A model generated the notes under the pieces. It searched no databases. It had not been told where the DNA came from and saw nothing but the letters and a program-made list of their open reading frames with translations. 64,000 bases of DNA, taken from contig NEEC01000026.1 of assembly GCA_002189035.1 (NCBI GenBank), positions 62,001-126,000 of the forward strand, in the 5' to 3' direction. The translations under genes were made by a program, and so were the position numbers. Shown here in pieces: positions 52,386 through 64,000 of the stretch. This DNA is from Utricularia gibba (taxonomy: Eukaryota; Streptophyta; Magnoliopsida; Lamiales; Lentibulariaceae). Within the stretch, counting starts at the first letter, position 1; each line of letters begins with the position of its first letter.

Positions 52386-55300
52386 ATGGTATCTTTGAAG
52401 GACCTACAGCGACTGGCGAATGGCTTCTCGCTTGTGGCGAAGGAGGGCCTCACCCGTTTCCCTAATCGTGGAACAGAGGATATCCTGAAAGCCGTCGTCT
52501 TATCCGCATCTGATGTTGCCGGATTAACCAAAGGGAAGACACGCAGCCTTGAAAAGCCGGCGACCCAGGCTTATGGCAAAGGAGATGCAAATCCGAAGAG
52601 GGATAGTGTTGTCTACTTTACGAATGATCCTCCTAGCCAAGCCTCCACACCAATATTCGAGGATCATCTCAAGGGGGAATCATCCAGTCACGGTTCTGAA
52701 CCGAAATTGGAGACTCGTCCAAAGGAGTTGCCTTGTGGCGTTTCGGACTCCATTTCCCATGATCAATCATTGCCCATTGCAGATTTTCCGCCTCCTGAGA
52801 TGGGCGCTAAACCAGTGGTGCCATCGGATGGAAGCCTATCCCACGGCCAGCCAGTGCCCCCTGTGTACTCCCCGCCTTCTAAGATGGATGTTAATCCGGT
52901 AGTAGCATCGAGTGTTTCAACTACGGCGAAGAGGAGGATACGTGAGCGTAGAGTTCCCTCTACTTCTTTCTCCAGAGCAATTGGGTTGGATTTCAGTTTT
53001 CTACTCGAGCGAATTTTCGGTTTTATGATTGATTGCCAAAATAAATGAAGCTTGTTGAGTTGTTTCTAAAATGTGGAATCTACTGCACTCTTCTGGTTAA
53101 TGAAGGTTTGCTGGTCTTGGAGCTGACATTGCTTGGGGGACTCTGCAGGAGTCAGCAAGGAGGATCATGTTTGGTCGACCTAGCTCAGAGCAGCATTCTC
53201 TTTCGCCATTCTTATCTGAGAGGAATGCGGAACGTTTAGCTTTGGCTCTATGCAGAATGCGTGGAGCAGCATTAAAAATAGGCCAGATGTTGAGTATCCA
53301 AGATGAATCCCTTTTACCTGCTCCTGTACGTGAAGCCTTTTTCTGTCTTGATTGAAGCTATATATATTTCCATTCATATTCGTAAGACAAGTTCATGATA
53401 TTATCCCGTTAACCTGTGGCTGCTATCTTAGATCTTGGCAGCTTTGGAAATGGTTCGACAGGGTGCAGATAAGATGCCTAGGAGTCAGCTAAATCAGGTT
53501 TTGGATGCTGAATTGGGTCCCAAATGGTCAACAAAGTTAAGGAGTTTTGATTATGAGCCAATGGCTGCAGCAAGCATTGGGCAGGTGATTTGTTAAGCAT
53601 GGTAGTATCACTGCTTGCTACAATTTGGTTTACCGTGGGCAAGGGAAAAAAAAACTGATTTCTCACATGAAAAAATGTATCCTGTTTCAAATGCTGCCTC
53701 AGGACACATTGACAACCATCCACTTTGTTACAGGTCCATCGGGTTGTCATGAAAGATGGCTTGCAGGTTGCCATGAAAATTCAGTATCCTGGAGTTGCAG
53801 ACAGCATTGAGAGTGACATTGAAAATGTCAAATTGTTATTGAAGTATACGAATTTGATACCTGAAAAGTTGTTTCTTGACAATGCAATGAAGGTAAATGT
53901 CACCTTCATTGTAAGCGTGAATTCTATGTGGCTCATACAAAATCATGGACTAGAAAAATTCATGATTATTCGAGTAACGGAAGACTATCATTTGTTTTCT
54001 CTTACTGGACATTACTTGAGTACTAGATAATATTTATTTCCATTATGCCTGGAGAGATCTGAAATGCATCTACCTATTATGTGTGAGCTTTACACTGCCT
54101 AACCTTTGGCAGGTTGCAAAAGAGGAACTTTCTCGTGAGTGTGATTATGAATTGGAAGCACAAAATCAGAAAAGGTTTCGTAGCCTGTTGAAAAATACTG
54201 AAGGTTTCTATGTTCCATTTGTGGTGGATGATTTATCAAGTAAAAGAGTTCTTACCACGGAACTGGTTCCTGGTATGTGCGCTCTTTCCACATTGCAGTT
54301 CTGTGTTGTATGAAATTATGTGTTTTGGAGATTTTGTCCTGCTCAGGTGCTTTCCTTGATGAGGTGAGAAGAAGGGTATTCAATAATTTAACAACCGTCA
54401 TATTAATGATCCAATTAGAATGTTTTGATATGTTTGGTGCAGATAGTTTATGATTTACAATATCTGTGAAACTTTGCTTCTTATCATTATTTTGATGCTG
54501 CGGTAATGTTTTCTTCTTCTTTTTTTTTTTTGAAATCCTAGGGATTCCTATTGATCAGGTGGCATTGTTGGTCCAAGATACTCGAAATTATGTTGGGCGA
54601 AAGTTGCTTGAGCTTACTCTAATTGAATTATTTGTCTTCCGGTTTATGCAGGTTACCCCATTAGTTTTTTTCTTTCTGGTTTAATTATTCTGATTTTGCA
54701 GTGTTTTCATGCTTAAGTTATTCCCTAGTCTGTAAAGAACTCGACTAGCATTTATCATCTGCAAAAAAGGACCATATCGGGAATCCTGCATTGGTGTATT
54801 CGTGTTTGACTTTTCTGCACGGGGCACTTCTATTCTTCCAAACTGTGGTTTTCTCATTTTGTATGCTTATTTGTCTGTCCTTGGTGTTCCCAATGATGCA
54901 GACTGATCCAAATTGGAGCAACTTTTTGTATGATGAATCAGAAAAGTCTATCAATCTTATTGATTTCGGAGCAGCTAGAGACTACCCAAAACACTTTGTT
55001 GACGATTACTTGAGGATGGTTAATTTCTCTCCCTTACAAAGAATGCCTTAACTATTCCTTCACCTTTTGAGCTTATGGTACATTAGAAGTGAGTTTTACT
55101 GGTGAATCACTTTTTCCAACTCTCTAGTGCTGATCATGGAGTACGATTGGAGTTTATATGGATACATATTTGACAACATCATGCCTTCTGAATAGCTAGA
55201 TAAATGCCAGTATAGATATTGGCCTATGCATGCCTTAATCTTGAATCCAGTGGCCCTTTGGAAATTTGGAGCTGAGGCATTTTTTTACACAGGACATGTT

Positions 55301-55741
55301 GAAATACCCAGTTGGGGTGCTAATGATTCCTATGAAATTGTTTGATCAGGTTCTTGCTTGTGCAAATCGTGATAGAGATTCAGTGATAGAGATGTCAAGG
55401 AGGCTCGGGTTTCTTACGGGAGAGGAAACAGACGTGATGCTAGACGCCCATGTCCAGGCAGGCTTTGTTGTTGGGATCCCGTTTTTCCATGCTGGTGGCT
55501 ATGCTTTTGGAACAAGCAACATAACTCAGAGCATTTCAAGTCTGGGGGAACAATGCTGAGGCACAGGCTGACTCCTCCACCCGAGGAGGCATACAGTCTG
55601 CACCGCAAGCTCTCCGGGGCATTCCTCGCTTGCATCAAGCTCAAGGCCGTTGTTCCATGCCGGGATCTTCTACTTGAAGTTTACAAAAACCATGAATTTG
55701 GTGAAGAGAGTGATAAAATGCTGTCGGGGAGTTGGGTCTGA
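52386..55741 (+). CDS. ABC1/COQ8-type atypical kinase (mitochondrial ubiquinone synthesis)
   Basis: Eight exons: 52386-52984, 53106-53325, 53432-53584, 53734-53892, 54113-54272, 54542-54651, 54902-55018, 55350-55741; about 636 residues. A long N-terminal region, poorly conserved and Pro/Ser-rich, precedes the ABC1 core. Core motifs: [10 protein letters not shown] (KxGQ), [10 protein letters not shown] (Ala-rich loop), VAMKIQYPG (Lys), [11 protein letters not shown] (ExD type), NWSNFLYD and IDFGAARDY (DFG), then GYAFGTSNI and [17 protein letters not shown]. Best match in memory is At4g01660, the plant COQ8 homologue that supports coenzyme Q synthesis on the mitochondrial inner membrane. The frame breaks in the last exon at GGGGG 55544-55548: SISSLG is followed by a stop in the written frame, and [18 protein letters not shown] continues with one more G. 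Exon length confirms one missing base. It starts 278 bp after the SECA1 stop. Confidence 0.94.
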
Positions 55742-55885
55742 TGGGTCACGTGAATTATTATTCTTTCCTGAAATAATGGCCCTCGGAGAAGAATCCAAAG
55801 GCCGGGCAACGTAGTTCAAAGCATTTTCATTGTGCATTGAGGCTGGAAAGTAGTATGCCGGAGTCGGTGAAATATCTGTAAGAAT

Positions 55886-56541
55886 CTACGGAGACAACAA
55901 TTTGATTTGCATCTTTCTCCTTACAAAATAATTGGCGGAAACAGCCCGCCCCTCAGCTACGTCATCTGGCCTTTGGTTTCTTCCTTTGCACCTCTCAGAA
56001 ATGGTCTCCAGCTTCGGTGACCACAACCGATTTCTACAACCCACGACTTCATCGTAGCGCTTCTGCAGCTCCGGCGTGTTACACAGCCGTCTCGCCGCGG
56101 GAGGATCGGGTCCTTGTCCCAAGTGATCAAACTCGCGATGGATTCCTTGTCCACCTTGATCACGCCCCTGCCGTCGGATCCCTTGAGATACTGGAACTTG
56201 CAATCGTGGAGCCTCAAGGGCAGCGCGCCCTTGTTTCTGGACGCCAGCGCCACCAGGGAAGACACCGAGAAAATACCGTTGTTGAAGCAGTCGACGGGAA
56301 GTAGAAAATACGTTTCGCCGGGTCTGAGGCGATCGTCGAGGGAGATCGCCGGAACCCGGCTGCCGAGGATGAAGGAGTCCGCGTGGCAGACGAGCCCGTT
56401 TGGAAGGAATTGCGACAGCACCTGGCCGCCCAAGTGTTTCCCGCCGTAGAGAACCCTCGTGGCGCCGCCGTGTGATACGATCTTTATGCCGGTGGGAGAC
56501 GGGGGCGCGACGCAGGGAACAGAGAAAGGTGCATTGCCCAT
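55886..56541 (-). CDS. PADRE (DUF4228) protein, putative N-myristoylated
   Basis: Single-exon gene on the minus strand. Start chosen at 56541, giving MGNAPFSVPC, a myristoylation-type N-terminus usual in this family; an upstream in-frame Met (56715) is unlikely. Core features: IKIVSHGGATRVLYGGK, HADSFILGSRVPAISLDD, LRPGETYFLLPVD. The C-terminal conserved block LCNTPELQKRYDEVV...WSPKLETISE lies in another frame; adding one base near CCC 56118-56120 (GGG on the minus strand) joins them, giving about 218 residues. PADRE proteins are often induced by pathogens; biochemical function unknown. Convergent with the ABC1K gene, with 145 bp between stops, so the 3' UTRs probably overlap. Confidence 0.85.
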
Positions 56542-56934
56542 GCGCGGGAGTCTGTTTGTTTCACACAAATGGGAGATGCTCGGCCTGATAATTAGTAAAT
56601 ATATGCGGAGAGGGAGAGAGAGACACGCGCGTTGAAATTCAGTGTCAAAGTCCCCGCGGTTCAAACGTGGGGCGGCGGTCGCAGTCAGCCCTCTCCCACA
56701 CCCCCAGCCGCCCAAGACTGGGCTGCACGCCAGCCTCTTGATGTTCTCGATAACACACGGAACGTAAGTTAGGAAAAGAAGACTCTGGTGGTGCGGTCAA
56801 GTCGACCATTTTGACTTGGAATCTTGTTCCATTCCGCACGTGTCGCCGGATGGCTCGATGAACGTTCAACCATAAAAACAGCTACACGCACTCCCCATCT
56901 CACGAGTTTTGAATGTCATCATCCTTCCACTTAA
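56542..56934. other. PADRE gene promoter/5' flank
   Basis: No coding domain beyond the upstream extension of the PADRE frame. Contains an AGAG tract near 56611-56622. Confidence 0.4.
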
Positions 56935-57295
56935 TCACTGCTGCATAAGCCGGGCGAGTGCTCCTGCAATACCACCTGCTACAAGCCCAACAGCTGCTAC
57001 TGCGATCCCGATGCCCATCACTCCATCTACAGGAGCAAAACAACGCTGATTCCATTGCTAAAGCCGAGATACAAAACACATTTCCAGCAGCAGGGGCGAG
57101 CAACCTTTTGTGATACTATGTTCTATCGTCTTCTTCAGAGAAATAACCGATTTCACCTTCGAACATGGAAATTCCACGGTGCACATCATCCTGTCGTCTG
57201 GAATGGACAAGGGCCCGAGCCAAGCGCATGATGCACTCACTCTTCACTTTCTCAGAAGACCCATTCTCAGCTTCGGCATTCTCACGCTCACAACC
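56935..57295 (-). pseudogene. FIS1: FIS1 (mitochondrial/peroxisomal fission protein) relic with internal deletion
   Basis: Minus strand. 57157-57295 matches FIS1 exon 2 (GCEREN...SECIMRLARALVHSRRQ, DDVHRGISMFE) with an intact acceptor and GT donor. Directly after it, about 57110-57155, comes the piece SVISLKKTIEHSITK, which in FIS1 lies about 50 residues further on. 56935-57026 is the last exon: DGVMGIGIAVAAVGLVAGG followed by IAGALARLMQQ, the C-terminal membrane anchor. The central TPR exon and its introns are missing, the frames do not join, and no N-terminal exon is visible upstream. So it is a gene fragment, not a processed copy, because intron boundaries survive. Confidence 0.75.
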
Positions 57296-57532
57296 CTGCA
57301 CACATGGATACTCGCTCTTAACCTTATAATCATCAACCAGGAGTTGCACGCATGAATTGGCTTCGACACTACTAGTGAGGCATCTCGATCATGAGGAACG
57401 CGTATCCAGAAAAAATAAGAAGCGGAGGAAAAACATACGATGTGCGAAAGTGCAAGCATGTCAATCAATCAAAAAAATTGCCATTGCTGACTTCTACCAT
57501 ATTAGAAAGTTTGCACATGAATACAAACATAT

Positions 57533-58400
57533 TAATGATAAGTGATTTTGTATCGTTTCAAAACATATTTTTACATTACTCTTAAATATTATTTTTACTT
57601 ATCTTATACTCCATTTTCTCATTATTTTCAATTGATTTTGTATCTTTCATATTACTTTGATCTTTTTGGATAGAAAGTGTATTTTGTGGATTTTTTTTGG
57701 ATCAATTTGAGGAGAAATCAAGATACACCAAATTATGGACTTGATGGGCCACGAATCTCAACCCAAGACTTGGTCACATGATGAAGATTTGATCCAAGAT
57801 TCGTGGATAAGATAGAGATATGAAAATGATCTTCGAAAATTTGAATAGAAGATCTTATCCAAGTCCATCAACACAAGTCCAATATGAAGACTTGGATCTA
57901 ATCTCCTATAGATACCCCACTCTCTCAACCATTAAAGACGTCTTTGACTACTTTTCCGTTGTATCTTTCATATTTTCGTGTCTATTTTCATATTAGGATA
58001 TAGTATGTGCGTATAGGCGCTTACGACTGAGGATCTGTGGTGAAGCCTTGTATGCACAAGTCCTGCGTGTGTGACTGTTTTACTATGTTTTTCGACATTT
58101 AAATTGAAGTTTGATTTTGTTTTTCGTAATGTTTTCTTTACCTACGTGCTCTTTAGTATCACATAATCCAAAAGGAGTATGAGAGAATCAAAGGTTGGCC
58201 TCAAGCACCTAAGGAGAAGAGCTCAATCGGACATCGTTAGTAAGACACATTCTGTCTAATCTGTCTACGAGGTGTAAGGTGTAGGGGTTAGATTTGGGTG
58301 TGGGGAAAACATGGGTTATCACAAGAGGTGAAAATGGCTCTGGTGGCGTGGTTGATTCCATAATCCCACAAAACGAGGGACGGTGCTAAAACGGTCACCG
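57533..58400 (+). repeat. Dispersed repeat, copy B (related to 24500-25045)
   Basis: 57540-57800 matches 24749-25040, and 58165-58400 matches 24510-24745; the block order is inverted relative to copy A. Between them, a TATA-like CTATAGATA near 57915 and a TAGTATCACA word near 58153-58162 (compare primer-binding TGGTATCAGA) fit an LTR followed by its internal start. Interpretation as a small LTR-type element is tentative. Confidence 0.5.
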
Positions 58401-58888
58401 AGTAGCATTACTTTAGAATAACACTCCAAGAGCTTGTGCAAGCAGGTCAGTCTTCAAGGTTTGCACACGTGCAAGGAACGAGTTTTGAGCAAGGTGTATC
58501 TTCGATCCAAGACCACTTTTCTTATTGTTTTTAAACCCAAATCTTTCTTGTGTTTTTGGTCTTTTTAAGTCTTTGTTTAAAAAGAAAATTCCAATAACAA
58601 TTCTCTATGAATACGATCTTATTTTATTACTTCGACGGTTTCTGTGTACTTGCGGAGTCACCATCAATTAATTCACAGAGCAATGTGGACATTGCCATGA
58701 ATGTTGATAACAACTTTAAATGTATATATATTTGTCCAAGTATACACGTTAGAAAGTTTGTACTGTATTTGATTAATTTTAATTTTTTTCATAAAATCTT
58801 AATTTTCATATGCATGCTAAAGCAAGAAAAGATGTTTTCTAGTAAAATCAATGACTTTTAATTTATGCAAACAGCACCCAAGCAATGC
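58401..58888. other. AT-rich intergenic, nothing recognised
   Basis: No domain, RNA gene or clean repeat seen. The 84-residue frame at 58607-58861 has no signature. Confidence 0.5.
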
Positions 58889-58893
58889 ATGTG

Positions 58894-60057
58894 TGATAAA
58901 CAAAAAATTTACAATGTCGTTAAATATGTAAATTCACGTATCAAATAAATTTTATAAACCTAATTCACATCTATTCATACAACAAATATTAGCATAGTGG
59001 ATTAGGGTCGAACAAAAGAGCTGATACTTGTTACGTGAAAATCAGTGCATTCAATAAATGACACAATTGAAAGATTTAGTTTAAATTATGACTAATAGTT
59101 TCACAATAATACATAGAAAGACAGCTAAAGGGTAAAAGCAGTTCTTTTTCTAAACTTAATCAAGGTGATTTTTTGGGAATTACAAGGACTACATGCTTAT
59201 CACTAAATTAATCTCATCTAAATCACAAATTATACATATAACAAGCAAAAGTATAGATTTACCCAAACTTTTGTTTTCCCCTAGTTTTTAGTCTACCTCT
59301 AATTAGAGTTTTTTAAGATTATTGTCACTACTTTCTCCTCCTGAATCTATCCTGGTTTTTTAAATAGTGTGATTTATAGCTAACAAGATCAAAAAAATGA
59401 TTTGCACACTATCCCCTCATTTTGGTCCCAAGTCATCCCTAAGTGCTTAGCTACTTATACTAAGAGAAAATAAAATACTTTTATAATATAACATGAAAAC
59501 CATCTTTGTTTCACAACTTAAAAGCAAGTAAAGAAACAATAAAATAAGTAATAATTGAAATCATAAATAGTTGCATGAAAAAGTTAAAACTATTTTGAGC
59601 TAAGAGTTCTTCATAAGCGAAAGAAGTCTTTAAAAGAGGGCTTGATTTTTTATTTGTGTTCTTTGTTTTTCCCGTAAGTTTTCTAGATCTCCTCCCATAA
59701 GTCTGTGGTGTGTTATTCTACGCTCTCGAGATATTTTCTCCCTCTCATGATGTCCAAAATCCATCTTTTTATCTTTTTGGATTTTGGTGTATTTCCTTTT
59801 AGTTTTTGCCCATATCTTTTGCAATTTTACTATTCTCTTTCAGCTCTTTAGAATTTGGGTTTTTGACATATGTTGGCTCAAGAAAACAATTAAAGCTAAG
59901 ATGGGAACTAAATCTACGATTTAGTCTCAACTAGAAATAAATGATACAAATGGTGGTGTTAATAACAAAAACATAGAAATATACAATAAAATCTGAATTT
60001 AATACTAAAATATAAGTCATTTTCTTATTATTAAACACTAAAAAATACGTGTTATCA
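58894..60057. repeat. Solo LTR, 1164 bp, copy 2
   Basis: Begins TGATAAAC, ends GTGTTATCA, with perfect 5-bp target duplication ATGTG at 58889-58893 and 60058-60062. Same family, orientation and length as 29961-31122. The sequences have diverged clearly, so the insertions are old. Confidence 0.9.
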
Positions 60058-60307
60058 ATGTGACAATAAAATTACTTAGTGCTACACCCTAGGCCTGAAT
60101 AAAAGTATTTTCTTTGTGTCATACATATTTACATGAAGTGAAAGCAAACACAATTGACCTTGGTTTTTAAAACAAGTGGGTGTTGATATGAGCATCTTGA
60201 AAAAGAATGAGAATATGTTGTATCATCTCATATCATGAAAATGGATTTCTTCCAGCATTGCTGCATGTATTTCTATACAGCCAAATATATCCCTTTTTGG
60301 TAAATAC

Positions 60308-60592
60308 TAGGGATGGGGAGGGGTGGGTTTGTTGGGTTTTTTTTTGAAAAAATCCATTTAGTTAAATGTAAGTAAATTTGGATTTTATTTTATTTTATTT
60401 CAAATATTATATACTAATATAATTTGATGTATAAATATTATTTCACTACATCATCTATTTTAATATTATATATTAATAGGATTATAATACAAACTTTTAC
60501 AATGAAAAAACTTAATTAATTTTGGGTCTTTTTTAAGAAAAACCCAAAACCCATTTTCGATTTTTGAAAAAATTGGGTTTTTTCCACTTCTA
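60308..60592. mobile_element. Putative hAT-type MITE, 285 bp
   Basis: Left end TAGGGATGGGGAGG, right end (reverse complement) TAGAAGTGGAAAAAACCC. The flanking 8-mers GTAAATAC (60300-60307) and ATAAATGC (60593-60600) match at 6 of 8 sites, differing by two transitions, as a decayed 8-bp target duplication would. Internally it carries opposed GGGTTTTTT/AAAAAACCC tracts. No coding capacity. Confidence 0.5.
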
Positions 60593-60851
60593 ATAAATGC
60601 CGGATTCACAAAGTGTCGATGTATATCACATCGACACATTCTTTTATTGTAGACTAGACATTATTTTCCTCACCTCATTAATGATGTGGTTTGAGCCACA
60701 CATCTAAAGGCACTAATTGAGAATGTCATGCGAAAAGCCAAAAAATACAAATTGGACGTGAACTTTTATCATTGGATGGATGTATTAAAGAAGACCTCAA
60801 TGAAGGCGTGAGAGATTATGTGAAAAGTCAATTTGAGTATATAGTCTACGA

Positions 60852-63587
60852 TAGAGGTGGGGACGAGTCCGACTCGTACAAGTTCGAGTCGAATAAGATG
60901 AGTCAAAGTCGAGCCAATTGACTTGATAAGTCCAACCCATCACGAGTTGACCCTTGACTTGACTCGTGTACGAGTGATCAAGCAATAATTCCACAAGTAT
61001 GCAATGAAAAATTAACTAAACATAACCATACTAGTAGTATAATGCGCAAGAAGATAGAAGACAAATTTGTTACTTGCGCTTTCCTCAATAGTTCCACAAG
61101 CATATAATTCAAGAATAATGAACCTTACTATAACAGATAAACATGTTGTTAAAAAAAACTTATAATCTATAGAAATGTAATCAGTTGCAATTCAAAGAAA
61201 AAAAATACCATAATATATATTAATCAACAACTTCTTTCTCTTCATCCACTTCTTCATCATCCTCATCACATGTTATCAAGTTTTGTAACTTTTATTCAGC
61301 TTGCAACCAATCCTTTAAGCATACACAAGCCTCCAAAGTTTTTGGTGCTAAACATGATCTCTTCTCTGTAAGAGCTCTTCCACTAGCACTAAAAGTGCTC
61401 TCAGAAGCAACTGTCGAAGCTGGAGGTGTGAGAATATTCTTGGCAACCTGTGACAAAATAGGATAATAGGAGAACTGGTTTTTCCACCAATCAAGTATAT
61501 AAAGTTATCCCCCTTGTTGCCATGTAGTTGATGCATTGCATTATACAATGCAACCTCACTAGCTCTTGTTCCTGCACTAGAACAAGTAGAAACCTACATC
61601 ATAGACCAATAATCATCTGTGGTTGAAACCATGACATTGTCATTCTTAGCCTCTGATTGGCCAAATTTCACAGCATCTGCATTAAGATCATATAACTCAT
61701 ATAAGTGATCTAAAGTTGAAAGAGTAGTCTCATGCATATTTTTAGCACTCAAATTCACACCAATCATGTGAAGAGAATTATAAAATGCACAATACACATT
61801 CAAACCAACAAGTAAGCCTAATCCTTTAACTCGAGAATCAATCATGTTGGCCACTAGCAATAAAGAAGGAATAGGATCATAATATTTCATAAACTTTGGA
61901 ATCATTTTTTTAATAACATAGCCAAGAAAATCATCATTATAATATTTTTGAAATAAGAAAGTAATGCTAATCAAAGCTGGTAGTACCAAGTGAGTAGTAG
62001 GATAATACACACCATTAAATAACAATGTATAATGATGGATAACAGAAAGGAAATCAACAAAAACCTCAAACTTATCAAAATCTGCATCTTCAACTTTACA
62101 ATATAAGTCATCATGCATATCTATAAATGTTTCAATAACTTATGTATATGGAAGAAAAGATCAAAGCATATCAAAAGTAGAATTCCATCTAGTGGGTAAA
62201 TTATGCTTTAAAGTTTTAAATGAAATATTATTAACCTCACACAAACGTTTAAAAGCTGCTTTTTTAATACTAGAAATCTTTAACACATTAACTAACTTGC
62301 GCACAGAACTAAGTAAAGTATTAATTTCAGGAATTTACAAATCATCTTGAACACACAAATTTAGAATGTGACATGCACATCTAGAATGAAATAAGGCACC
62401 AGCCAACATAGGATTCATGGAATTTTTCAGAGATTTGATAGCACTTCAATTATTAGATGCATTATCAAGAGTAATAGAGAAAATGCGATCAAGTATAGCA
62501 TATTCACGACATATATCAGTAATTAAAACAGCAATACGTGCACCAGTGTTAGAATGATCCCAAGGTCAAAACCCAAGAATTCTCTTTTCAATGACCCAAT
62601 CAGAATTAATCCAACAAGCAGTAACAACAATATAGTTTTCACCATTTATACCACGCCAACTATCACTTGTCAAACAAAACTTGCATTTAATTGATTGAAA
62701 TAGAGAGATCAAAAGTGCTTTTCGCTCATGGAATTGTTCTAAACAAATTCTAACAGCTTTTCTTTTAGAAAAAGGAACAAATTGAGGCTGCATTCTGTTT
62801 GTAAAAAAAATTCATAATAAATGGATTCTCAACTTCCAAAAAAGGTTTTTCACTAGCAATTAAAGCAATCACATAATCAACTTGAGCCATATTTGAATCA
62901 AATGTAAATTTGGAACTAATACTACCATTGACAACATGTAATTTTGATTGTCTAAGATTTGAAGTATCTCTATCAAGATATTTGTTCTTAATATGACGTA
63001 AAAAATTGGAAGTAGCACCACCTTACCATGCTTATACGAAATTGAAAAATACTTATAGATTACCTTATGTTTCTTCGTATCATGCACAAAGAGGTCATGC
63101 CAATCCAACGAAGATGATTTGCGCTTGTTCGAGGTCGAAAAAGCTCCTCCGACATCTCCGACACATTCATCCTCCATTTCCACAACATTGATGTCAATGT
63201 TTTCATCGTGCGGCCGTGGGACAGAAGGGTTCGATGATTCAACTATATCCAAAGATTATGCAGAAACAAACTAGCGAAAGCAATTGGCTTGAAAATCGCA
63301 CTAAAAATGTGTAGAAAATGATACAATTGAACTTTTTCAAACCTTAGATTTGAGATGCTCTCTTTTATTGATTAGACTTGGGCGTAATAATTGGGTTCAA
63401 GAAAAAGAAAAGTAATCAATTATTAGAGTATTCCAAAATATTTTTTACTTTAAAAAAATTGAATTAAATCGACGAGTCGACTCGTACTCATGCACGTGGA
63501 CTCGACTCATACTCATTTCCACACGAGTACGAGTCACGAGTTAACTCGCCGGGTCGACGAGTTAACTCGTACTCATGCCCACCTCTA
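60852..63587 (-). mobile_element. hAT transposon with intact ends, degenerate transposase
   Basis: The element of 2736 bp is bounded by a perfect 8-bp target duplication GTCTACGA (60844-60851 and 63588-63595), the length used by hAT elements. Terminal inverted repeats start TAGAGGTGGG on both ends. Many copies of ACTCG/CGAGT crowd the first and last 120 bp, the usual style of hAT subterminal transposase-binding repeats. The minus strand carries the transposase relic. Confidence 0.93.
61292..63252 (-). pseudogene. hAT transposase, broken
   Basis: Minus strand. N-terminal BED-type finger at about 63040-63130 (SNKRKSSSLDWHDLF then ISYKHGKVV); the Cys ligands appear changed (YKYF instead of CKYC). 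Catalytic region at 62566-62793 (CKFCLTSDSWRGINGENYIV, WVIEKRILGF) and 61594-62118 (FLSVIHHYTLLFNGVYYPT, ISITFLFQKYY). The hAT C-terminal dimerisation domain at 61292-61490 reads QFSYYPILSQVAKNILTPPA, then TVASESTFSASGRALTEKR and ACVCLKDWLQAE before a stop. Stops and frame changes separate these blocks, so the protein is not made in full. Confidence 0.9.
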
Positions 63588-63595
63588 GTCTACGA

Positions 63596-64000
63596 CATAT
63601 TTCGATGCTGAATTAAAGTGTGAAATGTTACTACACAACAATGTCAAATCATTCATTTCTACATTAAAGAATGCATATAATTTTCCACTCTTTACGATGT
63701 TCATTAGTGTAAAATGTTATTTTGCAACTCCATTTTCCCATAAATGAGATGAAGCCACCAAGTTTTTGATGTGTATGTGTCCAAATATTGTAAAAGTAGT
63801 CAATTTGCATTCAATGAAGGCAACATGAGCATTGATAATCCAATACAGTGATGATCAGTGTTGTTGTTTTGTTGACTTCAATTGGTTGTAGTTTGTGGAT
63901 ACCTATTTTTGGAGTGATCATTTTCATGTTTTCTATCAACATTTCATCATTTGATGACTAAGTGATAATTCATTTAAAAATGAAGATATATTGTGGAATT
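63596..64000. other. AT-rich flank, nothing recognised
   Basis: Non-coding sequence to the window edge; no domain or repeat end seen. Confidence 0.5.

Noticed and set aside
55544-55741. Calling ABC1K, ABCB, SECA1, BRCT and PADRE pseudogenes because of frame breaks
   Set aside because: All other features are intact and every break is a single apparent missing base in or near a G/C run, so sequence error is the simpler reading.

Overview
The window is nuclear DNA of a land plant, most likely a flowering plant. Genes are intron-rich with mostly GT-AG introns, and gene islands alternate with AT-rich stretches full of retrotransposon and DNA-transposon debris. The encoded proteins are plant types: chloroplast SecA, a SHAGGY/GSK3 kinase, a plant POT1-like telomere protein, a DUF4228/PADRE protein and a B-type ABC transporter. 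The species cannot be fixed from the sequence alone. Layout: (1) 1-4097 (+) is the 3' part of a BRCT/PHD gene. (2) 4978-9596 is a complete but degenerate Ty1/copia element with 320-bp LTRs and a 5-bp target duplication. (3) 12.2-21.6 kb is a gene island: TPR/J-like protein (-), SAR1 GTPase (+), RING-CH E3 (+) and a POT1-like gene (-); the last two meet tail to tail and share their last 6 bp. (4) 22-31 kb is repeat land: a copia remnant, a dispersed repeat and a 1.16-kb solo LTR. (5) 32.2-36.5 kb holds a GSK3/SHAGGY kinase (-) and a plastid START-like cyclase protein (-). (6) 36.5-41.4 kb is gene-poor, with a PIF/Harbinger-type MYB relic. (7) 41.5-56.5 kb is a compact island: ABCB transporter (+), chloroplast SECA1 (+), COQ8-like ABC1 kinase (+), PADRE/DUF4228 (-), with an internally deleted FIS1 relic (-) just beyond. 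(8) 57.5-64 kb is again mobile: a dispersed repeat, a second solo LTR of the same family, a hAT-like MITE and a hAT element with intact ends. The genes are housekeeping genes of vesicle traffic, telomeres, plastid protein import, quinone synthesis and signalling, not one pathway. As I recall Arabidopsis, most of them have their closest relatives between about At4g01650 and At4g02110, so the window looks like a conserved ancestral block. Quality: five otherwise well conserved genes (BRCT, ABCB, SECA1, ABC1K, PADRE) each carry exactly one apparent missing base, four clearly in a run of G or C and the fifth probably so. This points to residual base-calling errors, not five independent pseudogenes. 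I did not find a convincing novel multi-gene system; the best leads are under findings.
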